A stretch of DNA of 5,245 nt from Eubacteriales Family XIII. Incertae Sedis bacterium (GTDB lineage Bacteria; Bacillota; Clostridia; Peptostreptococcales; Anaerovoracaceae): positions 1 through 5,245 of the forward strand of contig JAISGB010000118.1 in the NCBI GenBank assembly GCA_031263335.1. The letters are read 5' to 3'. Shown here piece after piece: positions 3,580 through 5,245 of the stretch (position 1 is its first letter; every line of letters starts with the position of its first letter). The translations under genes were made by a program, and so were the position numbers. The notes below the pieces were generated by a model, which had not been told where the DNA came from, ran no database searches, and worked only from the letters and a program-made list of their open reading frames with translations.

Positions 3580-5245
3580 TCAAAGTATCACGTTGATCAC
3601 GGCGCAACGCCCTTCCCTCACCGCGTTTTGCCCTTCTTGCAACGTCTTTTTCAAATCGCGCGGGTCTTCGACCCTCGCGGCGTATGCGCCCCCGGCGGCC
3701 TCCGCGATCAGATCGTAACGGGAATCGGGCGTCAACTCCGTCCAAAACGTCCCGGTCCGCACCGCGTATCCGTCCGGATGGATACCCTCGACCGAAAACT
3801 TGGGCGCGGTCCATCCGCCGTTGTTGAAGATGACGGTCATAAAAGGCGTATTGTATTTTCTCGCGACCCAATATACGGCGGAGGGACAGGAGAATATATA
3901 GGAGCCGTCCCCGGTCAACGCGATGATATCGCGGTCCGGTTTTGCCAACTTCGCGCCTATGGCCGCGCCGCCATGCCAACCGAGCGATGAACCCGCGCTG
4001 TGAAATCGGGTACCCGGCTTGGTTCTCGGCAACAGTTCTTCAACGATGGCCGTATTGGTTATCGTCTCGTTGAGGATGATCGTGTCCTCATCCGTGATCT
4101 CCCGGACGGCGGCGAGCAGATGCGGAACGGTGATCCTTTCCCCCGGAACGGCGACCGCGTTTCGGGCGGCGACGATTTGCGCATGCTTCGCCCCGCATCG
4201 CGCTCTGCGTTCCGCGACGAGATCCTCACTGATTGCCCTGTGGGCAATCGCCGCGTTGATCTGCCGGAGCGCCGTCAGGGAATCCGCGCGCAGGAACAGC
4301 TCCGCGGGATAATTCCAGAGCGGGATCGTGTCCTTTACGGGGTCGATATCAAGCCAGAACAGGCGACCGGCCGCCGGGAATTTTGTGAGCGCGGGCAACC
4401 ATGGGACGTCGACGTCGATGGCAAGCGTCAAATCGCTGTCGGAAAGTGCTTCCGCGACGTCGACGCCGAGATGCAACTCGTGTTCGCCCGGAAAATTCAT
4501 GTAAGACGGAGGTGCTTCAACCACACCGATCGCCAAACGCTCGCAAATCTTCAACAGTTCCCCGACGCTCTCGGTTTGCCGACCCAAGTATGAGGTGACG
4601 ATGAGCGGGCGCCTTGCGGAAACGAGGGCGTCGACCAAGGTGTCCAAGGCCGATTGCTCGACGGCCTGCGGCGCGGGCGGCATATAGCCGCGCGGGATTT
4701 CCCCGAGATCACGCGCTTCCTCCTCGAGAACCTCCCTTGCCGCCGTCAGATATACGGGACCCCGCACATCGGTTTGCGCGAGTTGGAGCGCGCGCAGGAC
4801 AATCTGTTGCGCGTTTGCCCCGGTGCGCAATTCCGTATAATGCTTGACATATTCACGCGCGATATTGCCCTGGTCCGTCACATTCTGGATGAACTGGATC
4901 ATGTTGTCGCGGCTGCCTTTCAGCTCGCCCTCCATCGTATAAGGCGAAAGACCCGCGAACACGAACGCCGGAATTCTCGCGCGGAAGGCGTTCGCAAGCG
5001 CGCCGCCGATATTCTGCGTACCCACATCGACATGCACGAATACGGCGTCCGGTTTGCCCGTCAGTTGCGCATAGCCCTGCGCCGCGCTCATGGCCACGGT
5101 TTCATGCGGACAGACGAGTATCTTGGGCAACTTGCGCCCCAAGGCCGTGTATTTCGCCCAAGTCTCGATCAGGGCGGGATAGTCCGTACCCGAGTTCAAA
5201 AAAATATGCGCTACGCCACCACGCGTAAGCGCGTCGGTAATGGCG
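3580..5245 (-). CDS. Thiamine-pyrophosphate-dependent enzyme, acetolactate synthase/2-oxoacid decarboxylase-like (5' end beyond window)
   Basis: A ThDP-dependent enzyme of the acetolactate synthase/benzoylformate decarboxylase superfamily, which decarboxylates 2-oxoacids and may transfer the resulting aldehyde unit. 554 residues are visible (numbered from the right edge). The frame is open to the edge and reads ITDALTRGGVAHIFLNSGTDYP, the usual family start, so only a short N-terminal piece is missing; the TTG at 5199 is not the start. The N-terminal PYR domain has PHETVAMSAAQGYAQLTGKP (46-65), with Glu48 as the catalytic glutamate that activates the cofactor. A central domain runs from about 200 to 330. 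The C-terminal PP domain has the ThDP/Mg motif GDG (445-447), 26 residues, then NN (474-475). All key residues are present and the gene looks intact. It lies 92 bases upstream of the TRAP receptor gene in the same direction, suggesting a role on the imported compound. The exact substrate (for example oxaloacetate-like, aromatic or branched 2-oxoacids) cannot be decided, and acetolactate synthase itself is less likely in this context. Confidence 0.92.
   Translation of the reverse strand, partial: AITDALTRGGVAHIFLNSGTDYPALIETWAKYTALGRKLPKILVCPHETVAMSAAQGYAQLTGKPDAVFVHVDVGTQNIGGALANAFRARIPAFVFAGLSPYTMEGELKGSRDNMIQFIQNVTDQGNIAREYVKHYTELRTGANAQQIVLRALQLAQTDVRGPVYLTAAREVLEEEARDLGEIPRGYMPPAPQAVEQSALDTLVDALVSARRPLIVTSYLGRQTESVGELLKICERLAIGVVEAPPSYMNFPGEHELHLGVDVAEALSDSDLTLAIDVDVPWLPALTKFPAAGRLFWLDIDPVKDTIPLWNYPAELFLRADSLTALRQINAAIAHRAISEDLVAERRARCGAKHAQIVAARNAVAVPGERITVPHLLAAVREITDEDTIILNETITNTAIVEELLPRTKPGTRFHSAGSSLGWHGGAAIGAKLAKPDRDIIALTGDGSYIFSCPSAVYWVARKYNTPFMTVIFNNGGWTAPKFSVEGIHPDGYAVRTGTFWTELTPDSRYDLIAEAAGGAYAARVEDPRDLKKTLQEGQNAVREGRCAVINVIL

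Noticed and set aside
3488..3979. Longer dctP reading frame starting at 3979
   Set aside because: It overlaps the intact TPP gene in another frame, its residues are Arg-rich shadow sequence, and the signal peptide and AAGGAGG place the true start at 3487.
1..5245. tRNA, rRNA, CRISPR array or insertion-sequence transposase
   Set aside because: I saw no cloverleaf-like segments, no regularly spaced repeats of 20-40 bases and no transposase or integrase motifs on either strand.

Overview
The window reads almost entirely on the minus strand and splits into two compositionally different parts. From about 1020 to the right edge the DNA is GC-rich (two 60-base rows counted by hand were both about 65% GC). 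It carries a transport-and-metabolism operon in the order TPP-dependent enzyme, TRAP receptor (dctP), TRAP small permease (dctQ remnant), TRAP large permease (dctM), lactate/malate-type dehydrogenase (remnant). From 1 to about 1020 the DNA is AT-richer (hand-counted rows 32-40% GC). It carries a small Cro/C1-type HTH regulator followed by a cytosine-5 DNA methyltransferase that runs off the left edge, an arrangement that suggests a restriction-modification locus.

The host looks like a GC-rich member of the Firmicutes/Clostridia or a similar anaerobe. The ribosome binding sites are strong (AAGGAGG before dctP, GGAGG before dctM). The TRAP receptor has a lipoprotein signal (LLAGC), as expected where a binding protein must be tethered to the membrane. 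The HTH protein resembles those common in Firmicutes mobile regions. This placement is inference.

Layout: 5245-3580, TPP enzyme, N-terminus outside the window. 3576-3553, small hairpin just after its stop. 3487-2615, dctP, which loses its C-terminal part. About 2715-2593, the last 40 codons or so of dctQ, in another frame and overlapping dctM by ATGA. 2596-1289, intact dctM. 1267-1193, first 25 codons of a lactate/malate dehydrogenase, followed without a gap by an unrelated frame that ends at 1117. 1083-1046, a long inverted repeat that could close the operon. About 1020-876, AT-rich intergenic DNA with short repeats. 868-840, a good promoter flanked by palindromes. 799-554, HTH regulator. 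509-1, methyltransferase.

As an ancestral unit the right-hand operon makes sense: a TRAP transporter imports an organic acid, a 2-hydroxyacid dehydrogenase oxidises it, and a TPP enzyme decarboxylates or cleaves the resulting 2-oxoacid. In this sequence two genes are broken by internal loss of DNA (dctP/dctQ and the dehydrogenase), so the pathway is probably dead here, unless the joins are assembly errors. The most interesting points are these two scars and the repeat-rich control region upstream of the HTH/methyltransferase pair. I found no clearly new type of system.
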